A DNA stretch of 64,000 nucleotides from Bombyx mori (GCF_030269925.1 NC_085130.1:6584501-6648500); one strand, 5' to 3'; positions 1 through 11,862 are shown, counted from the stretch's first letter. Notes: generated by a model from the letters alone, not told the origin. Translations and numbers: made by a program.

Positions 1-523
1 CTTGCATGCTGATGTTTATTTGTTTTTTTTTTTTAATTATTAATCGCTTTTTATTATTAATCGCTTAGATGTGACAACAAGCTAACGGTGTACTCTGTGT
101 TAAGTAGTTAACGGACATAGACATCACCGCGCGATCATCGTCACCCACCGTGAGACATAGGTACTACACAAATAACATTCGCCGAAGTGATTAATAGATA
201 AATTTATAACAAAATCGAACACGGATTTTAATAAATTGCCAACATTTATGATTCAAGAATGAGTGAATGAACCCAGAACACATATGATCATAAATTATCA
301 TCAAGAGATTTCACACCACCCGGTCTCTTCCCGATTAACCGGATAATGTATTGCAGCCTTCCTTGAGTATTATACCAGCATATTACGAACACAAACTGGC
401 ATTTACTGGTGGAAGAACGATTGTATGCCCGCATGCATGGTGGGTGGCGTACACTTTATGATGTAGGTGGTCCAAGGAACCGCTCAGCCAGATCCGCCGT
501 TGGCAATTCACCCATTTTATGGA

Positions 524-600
524 ACCCTGCGAGATTCGAACACCAGCCCGGTCTCATTGCTCAATACGAATGTATGTCCTTTACGCCACGACGACTTAAG
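524..600 (-). repeat. Bm1-type tRNA-like head fragment
   Basis: GCGAGATTCGAACACCAGC to TTTACGCCACGACGACTTAA matches the Bm1 head. A short jockey 3'UTR-like piece (CTGAGCTTCTCGCCGGAT) follows at 641-658. Confidence 0.6.
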
Positions 601-849
601 CCAAAGAGTTCGACGTGAAACTTAACCCATACATCAGCTAGCTGAGCTTCTCGCCGGATTGTTAAGTCGTAACAAAGCTCTAAAAATATAAAATTAATAC
701 AAAAAATTATTACACACAAACAAACAAAATAACTAGTTGTTACAATGAATGAAAACCGCGCGCTTTAACTAGTGATTGCTTCATAATGACCATATAAGGT
801 ATTCGTTGGTACCGGAAATCAAATTCTTACTGGAACATCGAGTCCGCCA

Positions 850-922
850 CCCCGGCTTGCTCAGTCGGTAGAGCATGAGACTCTTAATCTCAGCGTCGTG
901 GGTTCATGCCCCAGGTCAGGCG
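850..922 (+). pseudogene. tRNA-Lys(CTT)-like pseudogene
   Basis: This 73 bp sequence keeps the D arm (GCTCAGTCGGTAGAGC), the anticodon loop ACTCTTAAT with CTT, and a T arm. The acceptor stem has mismatches at pairs 1 and 4, the T-stem has one, and TTCGA has become TTCAT. It is probably non-functional and is followed by LINE-tail-like sequence (930-1005). Confidence 0.75.
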
Positions 923-1008
923 ATCATAAGAGCATCTTTTCAGCGGGTCACGATCCTGATCCGGTGGGAGGTTCTGTGAAGCACCACCCTTGATAGGTCT
1001 CCAAGAAC
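923..1008 (+). repeat. Jockey 3'UTR-like segment fused to the tRNA-Lys relic
   Basis: ATCTTTTCAGCGGGTCACGA and GGAGGTTCTGTGAAGCACC resemble the LINE 3'UTR repeated across the window. The tRNA head plus LINE-like tail is a SINE-type structure. Confidence 0.5.
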
Positions 1009-1137
1009 CAAGATAATTTCTATAAATAACCAACGTTTTGCTGAGAAATCACTTCGTCTCATCTTATCTCGTTTAATTGAATCACATCTAAATTGATTAC
1101 AGTATCAAATAAATCATAGGCTCGTTTCGCTCTAAAG

Positions 1138-1466
1138 TATCTTATATATACCTTTAAACGAGCAATTTAAACGAGCAATATATATATATATATATATAAT
1201 CTGAATCTCGGAAACGGCTCCAACGATTTTTATAAAATTTAGTATACAGGGGATTTCGGGGGCGATAAATCGATCTAGCTACGACTTATTTTCAGAAAAT
1301 GTTGTTTTATTCGTGTTTTCAATAATCAATTTTATGACTCTTCCCGACATCTATTGGCGAATAATCATACTATTTTTCTTAATTGAGGGCAACTAACTGC
1401 TTTAAAGACACAACAAGATGACGTTATCAAAAAAAAAAACGATCAAAGCTCGGTCATCATCTAGTT
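1138..1466 (+). mobile_element. Helitron-like element, family D, copy 1
   Basis: It starts TCTTATATATACC with an AACGAGCAA repeat and a (TA)n tract, and ends GCTCGGTCATCATCTAG followed by T. A second copy is at 32259-32546 on the minus strand. The CTAG end followed by T fits Helitron ends. Confidence 0.6.
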
Positions 1467-1917
1467 TCTCATAAAGCAGAATATTCGTATTTATCAATAG
1501 AAGATACTTATTTATATACTCGACACTGGCTAAAATGGCGTCGCAATAAATCCATTAATTGCCATACTGAAAAAACTAAAATGGCGTCGCAATAAATCAA
1601 TTGCTTTACTAAAAATAGGAAAAAGTATCTGAATACTTAACAAAAAAAGATAGTTGATCATTACTCGCGTTTAAAATCACAGGCACGTACGGGTCTTTAA
1701 ATAAATACAAAAAAATACCTTCAACCTATCAGTGTCTTCAATAAATTCCTCCCACTGAAATCATAAAAAGTTTATGCATAATCAGTCAAAGACGAATCCT
1801 ATAATGTAACAATCTGAAAGTCCTTAAAGCAATGTTATCCTAGAAATATAATTTATGTGAAACAGTCTTTTGTATATTTAATATATTTAAATATATTTCG
1901 TCCATTTTTTATCCAAA
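1467..1917. other. No gene seen; short AAAATGGCGTCGCAATAAAT direct repeat
   Basis: Two copies of a 20-25 bp line (1531-1555 and 1575-1598) in AT-rich sequence. Confidence 0.5.
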
Positions 1918-2022
1918 CTATTCGCTAGTTGCCTAAGAGGCTATTCCAGCTTCTCGCAAACGAGTAAATGAGCTCACGGGTTCAATTTGAGAGAAATTGC
2001 TAACACCTAACTAAAATTGCTA
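1918..2022 (-). mobile_element. Jockey-like LINE 3'UTR fragment
   Basis: GTTGCCTAAGAGGCTATTCC and GAGCTCACGGGTTCAA lines only. Confidence 0.55.
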
Positions 2023-2028
2023 ATTGCA

Positions 2029-2331
2029 CACTGGTGGTAGGACCTCTTGGGAGTCACTGGTGGTAGGACCTCTTGGGAGTCACTGGTGGTAGGACCTCTT
2101 GGGATTCCGCACGGGTAGGTACCACCACCCCGCCTATTTCCGCTGTGAAGCAGTAATACGTTTCGGTTCGAAGGGTGGGGTAGCCGTTGTAACTATACTG
2201 AGACCTTAGAACTTATATCTCGAGATGGGTGGCGCATTTATGTTGTAGGTGTCTATGGGCTCCAGTAACCACTTAACACCAGGTGGGCTGTGAGCTGGTC
2301 CATCCATCTAAGCAATAAAAAAAATAAAAAA
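2029..2331 (+). repeat. Bm1 SINE with three 26 bp repeats at its 5' part
   Basis: The body runs from CTGGTGGTAGGACCTCTTGG to GCAATAAAA. The segment ACTGGTGGTAGGACCTCTTG plus GGAGTC occurs three times in tandem. Confidence 0.9.
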
Positions 2332-2406
2332 AATCAGTGCTTCGCTAAATCTACAGCCGGATCGGAATTGCGACCTCTTATTAAATAATTAAATATCTAT
2401 ATTTCT

Positions 2407-2518
2407 ATCTTTTTTTTTATTGCCCTTGTAGGCAGACGAGCATACGGCCCACCTGATTGTAAGTGGTTACCGTCGCCCACGGGCTTCAGCAATGCTAGGG
2501 GCAGAGCCAAGCCGCTGC
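2407..2518 (-). mobile_element. BMC1-like LINE, short 3' end
   Basis: T run then TTGCCCTTGTAGGCAGACGA to AGCCAAGCCGCTGCCT. Confidence 0.8.
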
Positions 2519-2793
2519 CTATATATAAACGAATTGCTGTTGGTTAGTCTCGCTAAAACTCAAGAACGGCTGGACCAATTTGGTCTTGAATTGTTTGTGG
2601 AAGTCCAGGGAAGGTTTAAAAGGTAGATAAATATGAAAATTCTCGGAATTAAATAAAAATAACAATTTTGTTTTTCCTTTGATGTGTCCCCCGTCGGACG
2701 GATTCCTTTTGTTTGTTTTAAGTTTATTTTATACAAAAGTTTTGGTCTTTTATTTATCGATTGAGGCACTACGAAGTCTGTCGGGTCAGCTAG
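2519..2793 (+). mobile_element. Helitron-like element, family A, copy 1
   Basis: It reads GAATTGCTGTTGGTTAGTCT at the 5' part and ends CGGGTCAGCTAG, then T. Other copies are at 5127, 40618 (minus) and 48154 (minus). It abuts a BMC1-like fragment. Confidence 0.7.
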
Positions 2794-3200
2794 TTATTTA
2801 ATAAATTACAAGTGCAATAAATACATTAGTCAATGCTTAACTATACACACACAATGCGTTATACGTAAAGATACTCAAATAGTTAAATGTTTTTATTTTT
2901 TTAAATGAAAACATGAAAATGGCGATGTGAAGAAAAAAAGAAAAACAATGCGATAATGGATAAACCCATTGCCTTTTCCAGCAACAAACTAAATCCGGTT
3001 CAATATTGATTAGTTGCAGCCTCAAATCTCCGTTTTCGTTGATTTTCAAAACGTCTCTTAGTTTTGACAAAATAATTGCACGTTTTTATCGAGTCGCAGC
3101 CAAATTTCAAATTAGGTACTTTTACGGATAAATGCTATGACGTGTTTCATTGAAATAAAACGCACTAACATAAACATTACTTATGTGAACTTATTAAACA
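2794..3200. other. No feature recognised
   Basis: AT-rich spacer between two Helitron-like elements. The small minus-strand open frame here has no recognisable motif. Confidence 0.5.
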
Positions 3201-3622
3201 CTAGAGGTCCCGCAGTAGTCGAAATTCGACTATAATTAACTGTAATTGTAAGTTTGTACACTATTATGATTGTATTTTATACTTCTATAATTACAAATTT
3301 CGGCAAGGCTACACTATAAAAAAATATTAATAAAGACAAACTAAGACTTTATTCTATTCTCAATTTGACCACAAACGTCAAGAATAAGAGTTTGACAATA
3401 AATAGTATGCATGCGTGTGTGCGTCAAATACATGGTATGTAGTGTGTGTAATGTTTTCTTTATTGATTTAATGTATCTTTTATGCATTATTTTAAAAAAA
3501 TATTAGCATTGTGCACTTCTTCTCTATATTCTCTATAAGTGTGCAAAATTTCATACTCCTCTGTCCGCGCAATTTACGTAAAAAGGGATATAAAGTTTTT
3601 GCTTCACGTATTAATATATAGA
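3201..3622 (-). mobile_element. Helitron-like element, family C, copy 1
   Basis: It begins CTAGAGGTCCCGCAGTAGTC and ends TTAATATATAGA. It is the minus-strand counterpart of 37688-38105. Confidence 0.72.
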
Positions 3623-3833
3623 TTACTGAGCGAGTGTTAGCAAACCTTACTTCCTTTATGACTTACTTTATCCGCTTTCGTCAATCTTTGTGGCTGCAAG
3701 AGTTAACAAGATTTACTTTTAAAACAAATCATTGTATGGAACATTATTGTAAAAAAGAGATGGCTTGAAAAAATCAATTTCAATGGATACAATGGAAACA
3801 ATTGTGTCACTTTAAATATCATTATATTTAATA

Positions 3834-4258
3834 CTAGCGGCCCGCTCCGGCTCCGCTCGGGTCTTTAATAAAAATTTCAATGACGTTGTTTTATTTTTTT
3901 AAATAAAAGAACACTTATTGCGGCATAACTATAATATTTAGACACATGCTGTCGCGACACTTTTTGTAAATAATAATGTGTTCTACAAAGTCGTAGTACA
4001 TTATTTTATTCTATCATCAATAGTTTTCGCAGGGCACGCGATGTAAAGAGTAGGTATTTTAGGTAATTTTTTTACACCTTGGGTTACATTATTAGAGTTT
4101 TGGTAAGGATCCCTAATTTTTTTCAAAAAAGACTGTCACTCGGGGATAGTGTAGCTTCCAAACAGTGAAAGAATTTTTCAAATCGCTTCAGTAGTTTCGG
4201 AGCCTATTCAACAAACAAACAAACAAATATTTCCTCTTTATAAAAATAATAATATAGA
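3834..4258 (-). mobile_element. Helitron-like element, family B, copy 1
   Basis: It reads CTAGCGGCCCGCTCCGGCTC at its 3' tip, with GC-rich pairing bases, and ends TATAGA (TCTATA on its own strand) between A and T. Copies are at 30336 and 56450, with a 5' part at 59875. Confidence 0.75.
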
Positions 4259-4443
4259 TGTTTTAATACCACACAAAACAAATACTTCAATTAAACTCAG
4301 CTTAGATCCAAGATAACGTTTATGGATGTTTGCGATAAAGCTAAATATCTACTTCTAAGAGAACACCGTCGAACTATATCATTCAGCTATGAGATAGCCC
4401 AATAATGCTATTCATGATTATCAATGATGCGACAGGCATCCTA

Positions 4444-4690
4444 CTGGTGGTAGGACCTCTTGTGAGTCCGCGCGGGTAGGTACCACTACCCTGCCTATTT
4501 TTACCGTGAAGCAGTAATGCGTTTCGGTTTGAAGGCGGGGGGCAGCCGTTGTAACTATACTTGAGACCTTAGAACTTATATCTCAAGATGGGTGGCGCAT
4601 TTACGTTGCAGATGTCTATGGTCTCCAGTAACCACTTAACACCAGATGGGGCTGTGAGCCCGTCCACCCATCTAAGCAATAAAAAAAATT
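4444..4690 (+). repeat. Bm1 SINE, 5'-truncated
   Basis: Body and A-rich tail are present; the tRNA-like head is absent. Confidence 0.9.
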
Positions 4691-5126
4691 TGCTCGGATT
4701 GCAATAGAATCACCGGTAATAGAAGCAATAATGCACTAATTAAAATGGAAACACTCACCAACAAAGCTAGATCGTCTACGTAAGGATTCGCTTCGTTCGT
4801 CTTCATAAGTGATGGCTGAAGACAGATAAATATAATGTCATTAAGATATTATGTATATAGTTTTCAATGATAGTTGGTTTATCCTTTTTGCCTTCTTAAG
4901 TTATTCAACTGATTGCGTTGAAACATTTGTTTTGGGAAGGTTTCTTCTGCTATAGTGAATTTAAGATAGGTTTTTTCATACAATTATTACCCAGAAACAA
5001 CATTTTAAATGATTAAACATGTTTTTTTTTCGTCTCACGATTTCCGTTATGACAGTTATTCAAACGCATTCTTGACAATTTTGTTTTTACCAGAATCTCC
5101 ACTTGCTCTAAAATCTTTTTCTTCTA
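4691..5126. other. No feature recognised
   Basis: AT-rich spacer without repeats or motifs I can name. Confidence 0.5.
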
Positions 5127-5427
5127 TCTATATATATAAAAATGAATTGCTGTTCGTTAGTCTCGCTAAAACTCAAGAACGGCTGGACCGATTTGGCTAA
5201 TTTTGGTCTTGAATTATTTATGGAAGTCCAGGGAAGATTTAAAAGGTAGATAAATATGAAAATGCTCGGAATGAAATAAAAGTAACAATTTTATTTTTCC
5301 TTTGATGTGTCCCCCGTCGGACTGATTCCTTTTGTTTGTTTTAAGTTTATTTTATACAAAAGCTTAGGTCTTTTATTTATTATTATTTTATCGATTGAGG
5401 CACTACGAAGTCTGCCGGGTCAGCTGG
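5127..5427 (+). mobile_element. Helitron-like element, family A, copy 2
   Basis: Full length: starts TCTATATATATAAAAATG and ends GCCGGGTCAGCTGG (a CTRR end). It is the longest and most complete member in the window. Confidence 0.72.
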
Positions 5428-5873
5428 TAAAAAAATATATTTTAAATTACTTTAATAGATTAGTCGTGTTCATGATTTCACGTAGTTTTCGTTGCAGGGC
5501 TGTAAGAAGCTATAAACGTAAACGTGTTATCGATTTTAAGCCATTTATGACACCCCTATCCAGGAGTCTCAGCATTTACCAACAGCGATTTTTAAAAAAA
5601 AACATGACACTAAATGTCTATGATGATTAAAGAATTCGCTTAGTTTATCATTTTAGATGAGTTTTTTGTTTTGTTTTTTTTTAATTAAAGCCACATTTCA
5701 TCATTTCCAACGTCACAAATACTTAACAGTTTTCGCAATCGTGAATGACCAAGGAAATATTTCGTCCGTATTTGATTTTTAAGCCAATATTTTCCCCTGA
5801 AATACTTTAAACTTTCTTCACTCTGTTCGGGATGTGTGCTAAAAGATTACTTAAGCTATATTAATTTATTTAT
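5428..5873. other. No feature recognised
   Basis: AT-rich spacer; open frame about 5440-5630 shows no family resemblance. Confidence 0.5.
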
Positions 5874-6077
5874 TTTCCTGCCTAAGCTCATAGCCTTGAG
5901 AGGCTATTTCAGCGTAACTTTAACTAGTAGGTGAGCGCACGGGGCTCCAACCTGACGTCGCTGCTAACATGAACCCTAGCAAGAGCAGAGCTTCGCAGAA
6001 TCTACCACCGGATCTGAAACGCGACCCACTGAGAAGAACCGGCGAGAAACTCAGTGGGCTGTGTCTGTGGGTTCTAT
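5874..6077 (-). mobile_element. Jockey-like LINE 3'UTR
   Basis: CCTGCCTAAGCTCATAGCC to GGGCTGTGTCTGTGGGTT, 5'-truncated. Confidence 0.8.
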
Positions 6078-6292
6078 ATCACTACATAGTATAAAACAAA
6101 GTCGCTTTCTCTGTCCCTATATCCGTATGTATGCTTAAATCTTTAAAACTACGCAACAGATTTAGATGCGGTTTTTTTTAATAGATAGAGTGATTGAAGA
6201 GGAAGGTTTATATGTATAATAACATCCATTAAATAGTGGAGAAATCAATAATAAATTACAGTTTCTGAAGCGAAGCAAGGGCGGGTCGCTTG
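6078..6292 (+). mobile_element. Helitron-like element, family F
   Basis: It contains CTACGCAACAGATTTAGATG and a terminal GAAGCGAAGCAAGGGCGGGTCG. Single copy here, recognised by its similarity in layout to the other families. Confidence 0.45.
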
Positions 6293-6641
6293 TTAATTAT
6301 TAAACATCTTTGTACACAGCAAAATATAATTCGACCTTCGTGATTATAATTAGAAAATTATTTATTTAATCTTACCGATCGATACGGCTTAGGTGGCTGC
6401 AACATAAAGATACGAAACAGAAATCAATTGAATACGCTTAAATCTAAAAATTGATTGCTTAAAGTAAATTTAACATATAGAACAACTTTGTCGACTTCAT
6501 CTTCTAAGCCGTTAGATGACGCCGTAATAGCATATGCGAATGTTTGGCCTACAGTTAAATACACGCATTACGCAATTAAAGCCAGTGTTTTTTACGGTTT
6601 TTGGAAGTTGTAGGCACAAATAAAGCCTCTTTCACAACAAC

Positions 6642-6888
6642 AGATGGTAGAACCGTAGTAAGTCCGCGCGGGTAGGTACCACCACCCTACCTATTTCTGC
6701 CGTGAAGCAGTAATGCGTTTCGGTTTGAAGGGCGGGGCAGCCGTTGTAACTATACTTGAGACCCGAGAACTTATATCTCAAGGTAGATGGCGCATTTACG
6801 TTGTATATGTCTATGGGCTCCAGTAACCACTTAACACCAGGTGGACTGTGAGCTCGTCCACCCACGTAAGCAATAAAATAAAAAAAGT
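6642..6888 (+). repeat. Bm1 SINE, 5'-truncated
   Basis: Starts GATGGTAGAACCG and ends GCAATAAAATAAAAAA. Confidence 0.88.
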
Positions 6889-6942
6889 TTGATATCGTGT
6901 TTATTGCTGTCAATAAACAAAAGACAATTTTCCGCAAAAATA

Positions 6943-7410
6943 CTTTTTGGCGGGAAAGCGAGAAGTGAAGTTGTGTGAATTGTTTTATTTTATCTATTTA
7001 GTGTTTCTTCAGGTTTAAATGTGTTGTAACATATATGGGAAAATGAAACAAAGCCGCTGGACGTAGCTTGACGGGATTTTCCAAAAAGTCCACTGAAAAA
7101 GTCTCAGTAAATGACCACCATTTTACTGAGATTTTATTTCACCCATATCATCTCATCTCTTTTCGTTTTCATTTCATTTGATATTATCATTTAAAAAAGT
7201 TTTCATTAAAATTTTAACAAGACTTGACCAAAAGGTCTTAGTTACCAGGTCATAAAATCATCATCTCATTTCATTCAATTTCGTGCCGATTGATTAATAT
7301 TTAAATTAATCAATTTCCTTTTATTTTGCTCCAAATCATTTTTCATAAAAAAGAAAATACAAAATATTAGGTTGTTTGATACACCTTCCTTCCAATTGGA
7401 AAAATAAAAC
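6943..7410 (+). repeat. Unclassified repeat, single copy of the 47.3 kb unit
   Basis: CTTTTTGGCGGGAAAGCGAG to GGAAAAATAAAACTACTAC. Confidence 0.7.
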
Positions 7411-7834
7411 TACTACATACTTCTCCTGCGAAAATCAAAACTGTACATCAAAACATCTGAAATATTATTATAATGACAAAAAAAAACCCAAACAACAAAA
7501 CAACAAAAAATATGAAGTTATAAATCAAATTGTATAATATGTTTCTTTTTTTATACAACCTAAAACTTACAAGTGCTTGTGCGAATGATATTGAATCCGT
7601 ATCAAATATTTTACGTTTTTCGCGGCTATTAAATAATTTTGTTCGGTTTATTTTCCGATAGATCTCAGAACTTTATGTAAGTGAATCGACGAGGGCCTAG
7701 TTCCCAGGTTTTAAGTGCTCCCTTCGGACATTGAATCAAGGCTTCGATTGTATTAATACAAGTATCCCACCGCTCGATAACGGAGCTCATGACTGCTTCG
7801 TGGTATAAATAGGCAGGGTTCGACGAAAGTTTTT
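7411..7834. other. No feature recognised
   Basis: AT-rich sequence before the long-TIR element. Confidence 0.5.
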
Positions 7835-9120
7835 AAGCTATTGTATAGCTTTTATCGCGGGCTTTGAGCGAGGCAACTGAATCAAGAAATTACGTAACGA
7901 AAATAAAACCTAACAGCCCCACTCCGCCTACCATGTAGCTCGCGTTCAACACATTCATTCGTTGCGCTTGTGTAGTGTTTGTGAATAAGCGCGCGGTGTG
8001 ACGTCGCACTGAATGCGCATCATGAAAAAAGTCTGCCCATCTCTCTCTCGCGCGGTCTAGCTTATGAGTGTTAAGTGTACAGTTAAAGTTTTGTTTTTGT
8101 TAAATAGTGTGTTCTTATTTTATTATTGTTTTAATATTAAATTATTTTTGTCTAATTATAATCGCATAAGTTGATAAAAAGTGCTATGCAATAGCTTTAC
8201 CGCGGCAGTCCCCGAGTGCCACACGAGTGTCTTTTTTCTTCATATTTCCTTACTACAATATTTCGTAGTTAATATTCGTGAACATGTTCCAGTTAACTAA
8301 TAGAATTACAAAATAGTAACTCTATGTAGTATTTGCACTGCGGCACAGTCTAACTAAGAAATTCAATGTCGTGCCAACCCTATTCCATTAGGATTACTTT
8401 AATTGCATATAAGTGATAAAAGGAATTGCTCGACCCGGTATTCTAAGGAGCTAGAAGATTATTTCTGTTAAAACAAACCTGCGGCAGTCTGCCCTGTATT
8501 AAAAATGAACAAATTTAATTATTAATTTTAACAAATTAAACAACAATCAGGCAGTCCTAAGATCCACCTTATAAAACTAATTACCGAAGAGCAAGTGATC
8601 CAGAACTACTTATTTCTATATACAAACAGACGCACAGGTCCTCCTAATGATATGTAGTTGCCGTCGCCCATGGACATCAGCAGAAGCACAGCTCTAGTGA
8701 GTCTAGTAGCTCCAGTAGACATTTAACAACACTACATTTTAAAATGCGAGGGGAATTAAAAATGCGGGACTGTTGTCAAAATTGACATTAAGACATTATT
8801 AATACTAGAGGCAAATTTAATATTTAAACAATAATAAAATAAGACCACGCTATATTTATAAAAATTAACAAAAGCAAAACATTAACTGTCCCCTTCACAC
8901 TCATAAGCTAGACCGCGCGAGAGAGAGATGGGCAGACTTTTCATGATGCGCATGCAGTGTGACGTTACGCCGCGCGCTTATTCACAAGAACTACACAAGG
9001 ACAACGTGTTAAACGCGAGCTACATGGTAGGCGTAGGCATGTTAGGTTTTATTTTCGTTACGAAATTTCTTGATTCGGTCGCCCCGCTGAAGGCCCGCGA
9101 TAAAAGCTATGCAATAGCTT
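7835..9120. mobile_element. 1.29 kb non-autonomous element with ~230 bp TIRs
   Basis: Segment 7835-8072 (starting AAGCTATTGTATAGCTTTTA) is the inverted counterpart of 8897-9120 (ending GCAATAGCTT), including a shared GA-rich block and the GCGCGC region. The outer tip is itself a small palindrome. A further AGCTATGCAATAGCTT-like tip occurs inside at about 8183. The interior has no credible ORF. No target duplication is obvious and the superfamily is not assigned. Confidence 0.75.
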
Positions 9121-9536
9121 GAAAATAAAAATAACTAAAACGTGTGAATTAAACTGGGAAAGGCAAAGCGTAGTGTCATGGCGTTTTAAAAGCGAATGTC
9201 CAAGTCTGTGTGACTATGAAAATGCTAATGAATCCGATTTAAGCACGACACAGTTCTCAATCAAAACAGTCCACAGCCGATACGGAAGGAGCACGTAAAA
9301 TGGATCACCTGTTGGAATTCGTTTTCAAAAAAATCCGGATACTTCTGGGCGCGATTCATAACAGCGCAATAACTCAGGAAATATATGAAACGCCGATTCA
9401 TCATGAAAACCACAACGCGAAATGAATTACGCGACCGAGTAATTAAAAAAACGGTGACGCGCGCAGATGTGTGTGCGTGTGGTAATTGAAAAATCATGAA
9501 GAATTAACTAGAATTCTATTTACATTTTAAGTTAAC

Positions 9537-9840
9537 AGTGCCAAAGGAAGTTGTAAAAGTGGCCACGGTGATTGACAAATTAAAGAGCGGACGATTCGCG
9601 TGGTATGGACGTGTGATGCGAAGAGAGGAGATGCATGTGACTAGGAGATGTATGGAAACGGTAGTGCAAAGTAGAGGGGGAAGAGGTCGACCGAAGAAAA
9701 CATGAATGGAGTGTGTGAATGACGATGTGAAAGAGAGAGGAGTGAGTCTGGAGATGACGGCTGATACAAGTAGAAGAGAATGGAATCGAAAAATTTGCTG
9801 TGCCGAAACCACCTAGCGGGGTAAGGTGGGTACAAAGAAC
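9537..9840 (+). pseudogene. RTE-like LINE, C-terminal tail
   Basis: Frame reads WYGRVMRREEMHVTRRCMET then GRGRPKKT, a TGA in place of Trp, and MECVNDDVKERGVSLEMTAD. This is the typical C-terminus of RTE-clade endonuclease/RT ORFs. One nonsense codon at about 9702. Confidence 0.75.
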
Positions 9841-9864
9841 AGTGCCACTAGTTTACTATCAGAT

Positions 9865-10038
9865 TTTTTTTATTGCTTAAATGGGTGGACGAGCTCACAG
9901 CCCACCTGGTGTTAAGTGGTTACTGGAGCCTATAGACATCTACAACGTAAATGCGCCACCCACCTAGAGATAAGTTCTAAGGTCTCAGTATAGTTACTAC
10001 GGCTGCCCCACCCTTCAAACCGAAACGCATTACTGCTT
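9865..10038 (-). repeat. Bm1 SINE, truncated
   Basis: The T run (tail) is at 9865. Similarity stops at CGCATTACTGCT. Confidence 0.85.
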
Positions 10039-10614
10039 GTCAGAGGTCATCGCGCTGTATGTTGGGGCTGTAAATGACAGTGTCAGTGTTGAACCTACTT
10101 AGCAACGACCTCATCGTTTATCTTCTCTTTCTTTCTCTTACCAAGAGCAAATTAGCGAGAAACGATAACTAATGCAATTCTCTGTAACTCCCCTCACTAT
10201 CCTATCTTCCTGTCTTAAGTTTTAATAATACAATTGTTGCTTCGACCCCATTTATCAAAGTGAGTGGAGCACTCCCGTTCTGATATCTACGGGCTTTAAA
10301 CAGCACGCAGAAAAATATAAAAATTCCTATTTTAAGTTTTAAACTATATGGGTATGGCATGTTGCAATTTGCGTGAATACTTTTCGACGATACGGAATTA
10401 TGAATGCGGACGATTGACATAACTTAAATCGCAACATGAGAAATGAAATGACGTGACTGTCGTTAATATTGACACTGACACACATGACATTATAAATACT
10501 GCAGGCAACGGTTTCTGTGTTTAAGCATCCTTTGATCTTTTGTGAAAGATAATCATAACCATATAAACGCTTGTTATCCCGCTCGGATAGGACCATCATA
10601 TTCATTACTTTTTT
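10039..10614. other. No feature recognised
   Basis: Unique-looking sequence between Bm1 and a jockey tail. Confidence 0.5.
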
Positions 10615-11030
10615 TTCCTACCTAAGCTGATGGTCTAGAGAGACCATATCTAGTAGCTCACGGGGCTCAAACCTGACGATTTTGCTAACACGAATCCTAG
10701 CAAGAGCCGTGCTTCACAGAATCTACCACCAGATCGGAAACGCGACCCACTAAGAAGGTCCGGCGAGAAACTCAGTGGGCTGTGTCTGTGGGTTAATTTA
10801 CTCGCCGAGCCCTTTCTCGCAAGCGACGGGTTCGACGAGAACGATGACTGGTGCTTGGGGTCCTAAAAGCACAGTTAGTGGATCGGGAAGATCCGAAACG
10901 ACGTGTTTTGGGCGACGTCAACTGCATGCCATTTGGTCCGCAAGATCAGCTACGTAGTTTCCGGCGGCCACGATGAAAGGATTCTCGTGTAGTGCCGCTT
11001 TATCGAAGTGGCATCCATTACTGCCGCGAT
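10615..11030 (-). mobile_element. Jockey-like LINE 3' end
   Basis: T run at 10610, 3'UTR, then ORF2 C-terminal sequence on the minus strand ending in degenerate frames near 11030. Confidence 0.8.
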
Positions 11031-11129
11031 GTCCCACATTTGCCGCGATGTCCCATATTTCGCTTTAAAGGCATTAAAATTACACGTTACATAATAAATT
11101 TGAGACTTCCATGTCATGTGGATGCCATT

Positions 11130-11285
11130 CAGATCGTCTATGGGGCGTCGATTCCGATTCGGTGGTAAATTCCGCAAAGCACTGTTCTTGCTAGGGCTGG
11201 CGTTAGCAAATTCTCTCAAGTTGAGCCGGTGAGCTCACCTATTGGTTCGTGAATGGTTGGAATAGCCCCCAAGGCTACCAACGTA
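11130..11285 (+). mobile_element. Jockey-like LINE 3'UTR variant
   Basis: GATTCCGATTCGGTGGTAAA to GGCTACCAACG; opposite orientation to its left neighbour. Confidence 0.6.
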
Positions 11286-11599
11286 TCCTCCTCCTCTGTG
11301 CGTCGTGTTCCTCAGTGCTGAGGATCGTGACCGTTACGGAATACACGCGTAAAGGTTTTCTTGGGAAAATTGCTAGTGGTGGGTTCCCGCGTCCTTCCAC
11401 AGCAGAATTTCAGAGGCGATTTAGTTCCTCTGGGCTACTGAAGCCCTAGTTCGGGTTACTTCACCGCCGCCCATTGCTCGGCGTTATATTTTGACGGCCG
11501 GGTAGGTGGCATACCAACGCCAACCCTGCTCTTTTCTCATCCGGGCTTGGGACTGGCAATGGCAGAGTATAGGTAGTGAAATATATGGGTCGTAAATTT

Positions 11600-11862
11600 T
11601 TTTCCCTATCTAAGTGGATAGCCTTGAGAGGCTATTCAGCGTAACCTTAACTAGTAGGTGAGCTCACGGGGCTCAAACCTGACGACGTTGCTAACGCGAA
11701 CCCTAGTAAGGGCCGTGCTTCGCAGAATCTACCACCGGATCGGAAACGCGACCCACTGAGAAGATCCGGCGAGAAACTCAGTGGGCTATGTCTCTGGATT
11801 AAGCCCTTCGTCGCAAGCGACAGGTTCGACGAGGACGGTGACCGCAACGTCAAGTCCTCTGC
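11600..11862 (-). mobile_element. Jockey-like LINE 3' end
   Basis: GATAGCCTTGAGAGGCTATT to GGTTCGACGAGGACGGTGAC. Confidence 0.82.

Noticed and set aside
8928..9122. Small protein-coding gene
   Set aside because: It lies wholly within the right inverted repeat of the 7835-9120 element and shows no family motif.
9516..9835. Minus-strand open frames
   Set aside because: They are antisense shadows of an RTE-like tail whose plus-strand frame has recognisable motifs.
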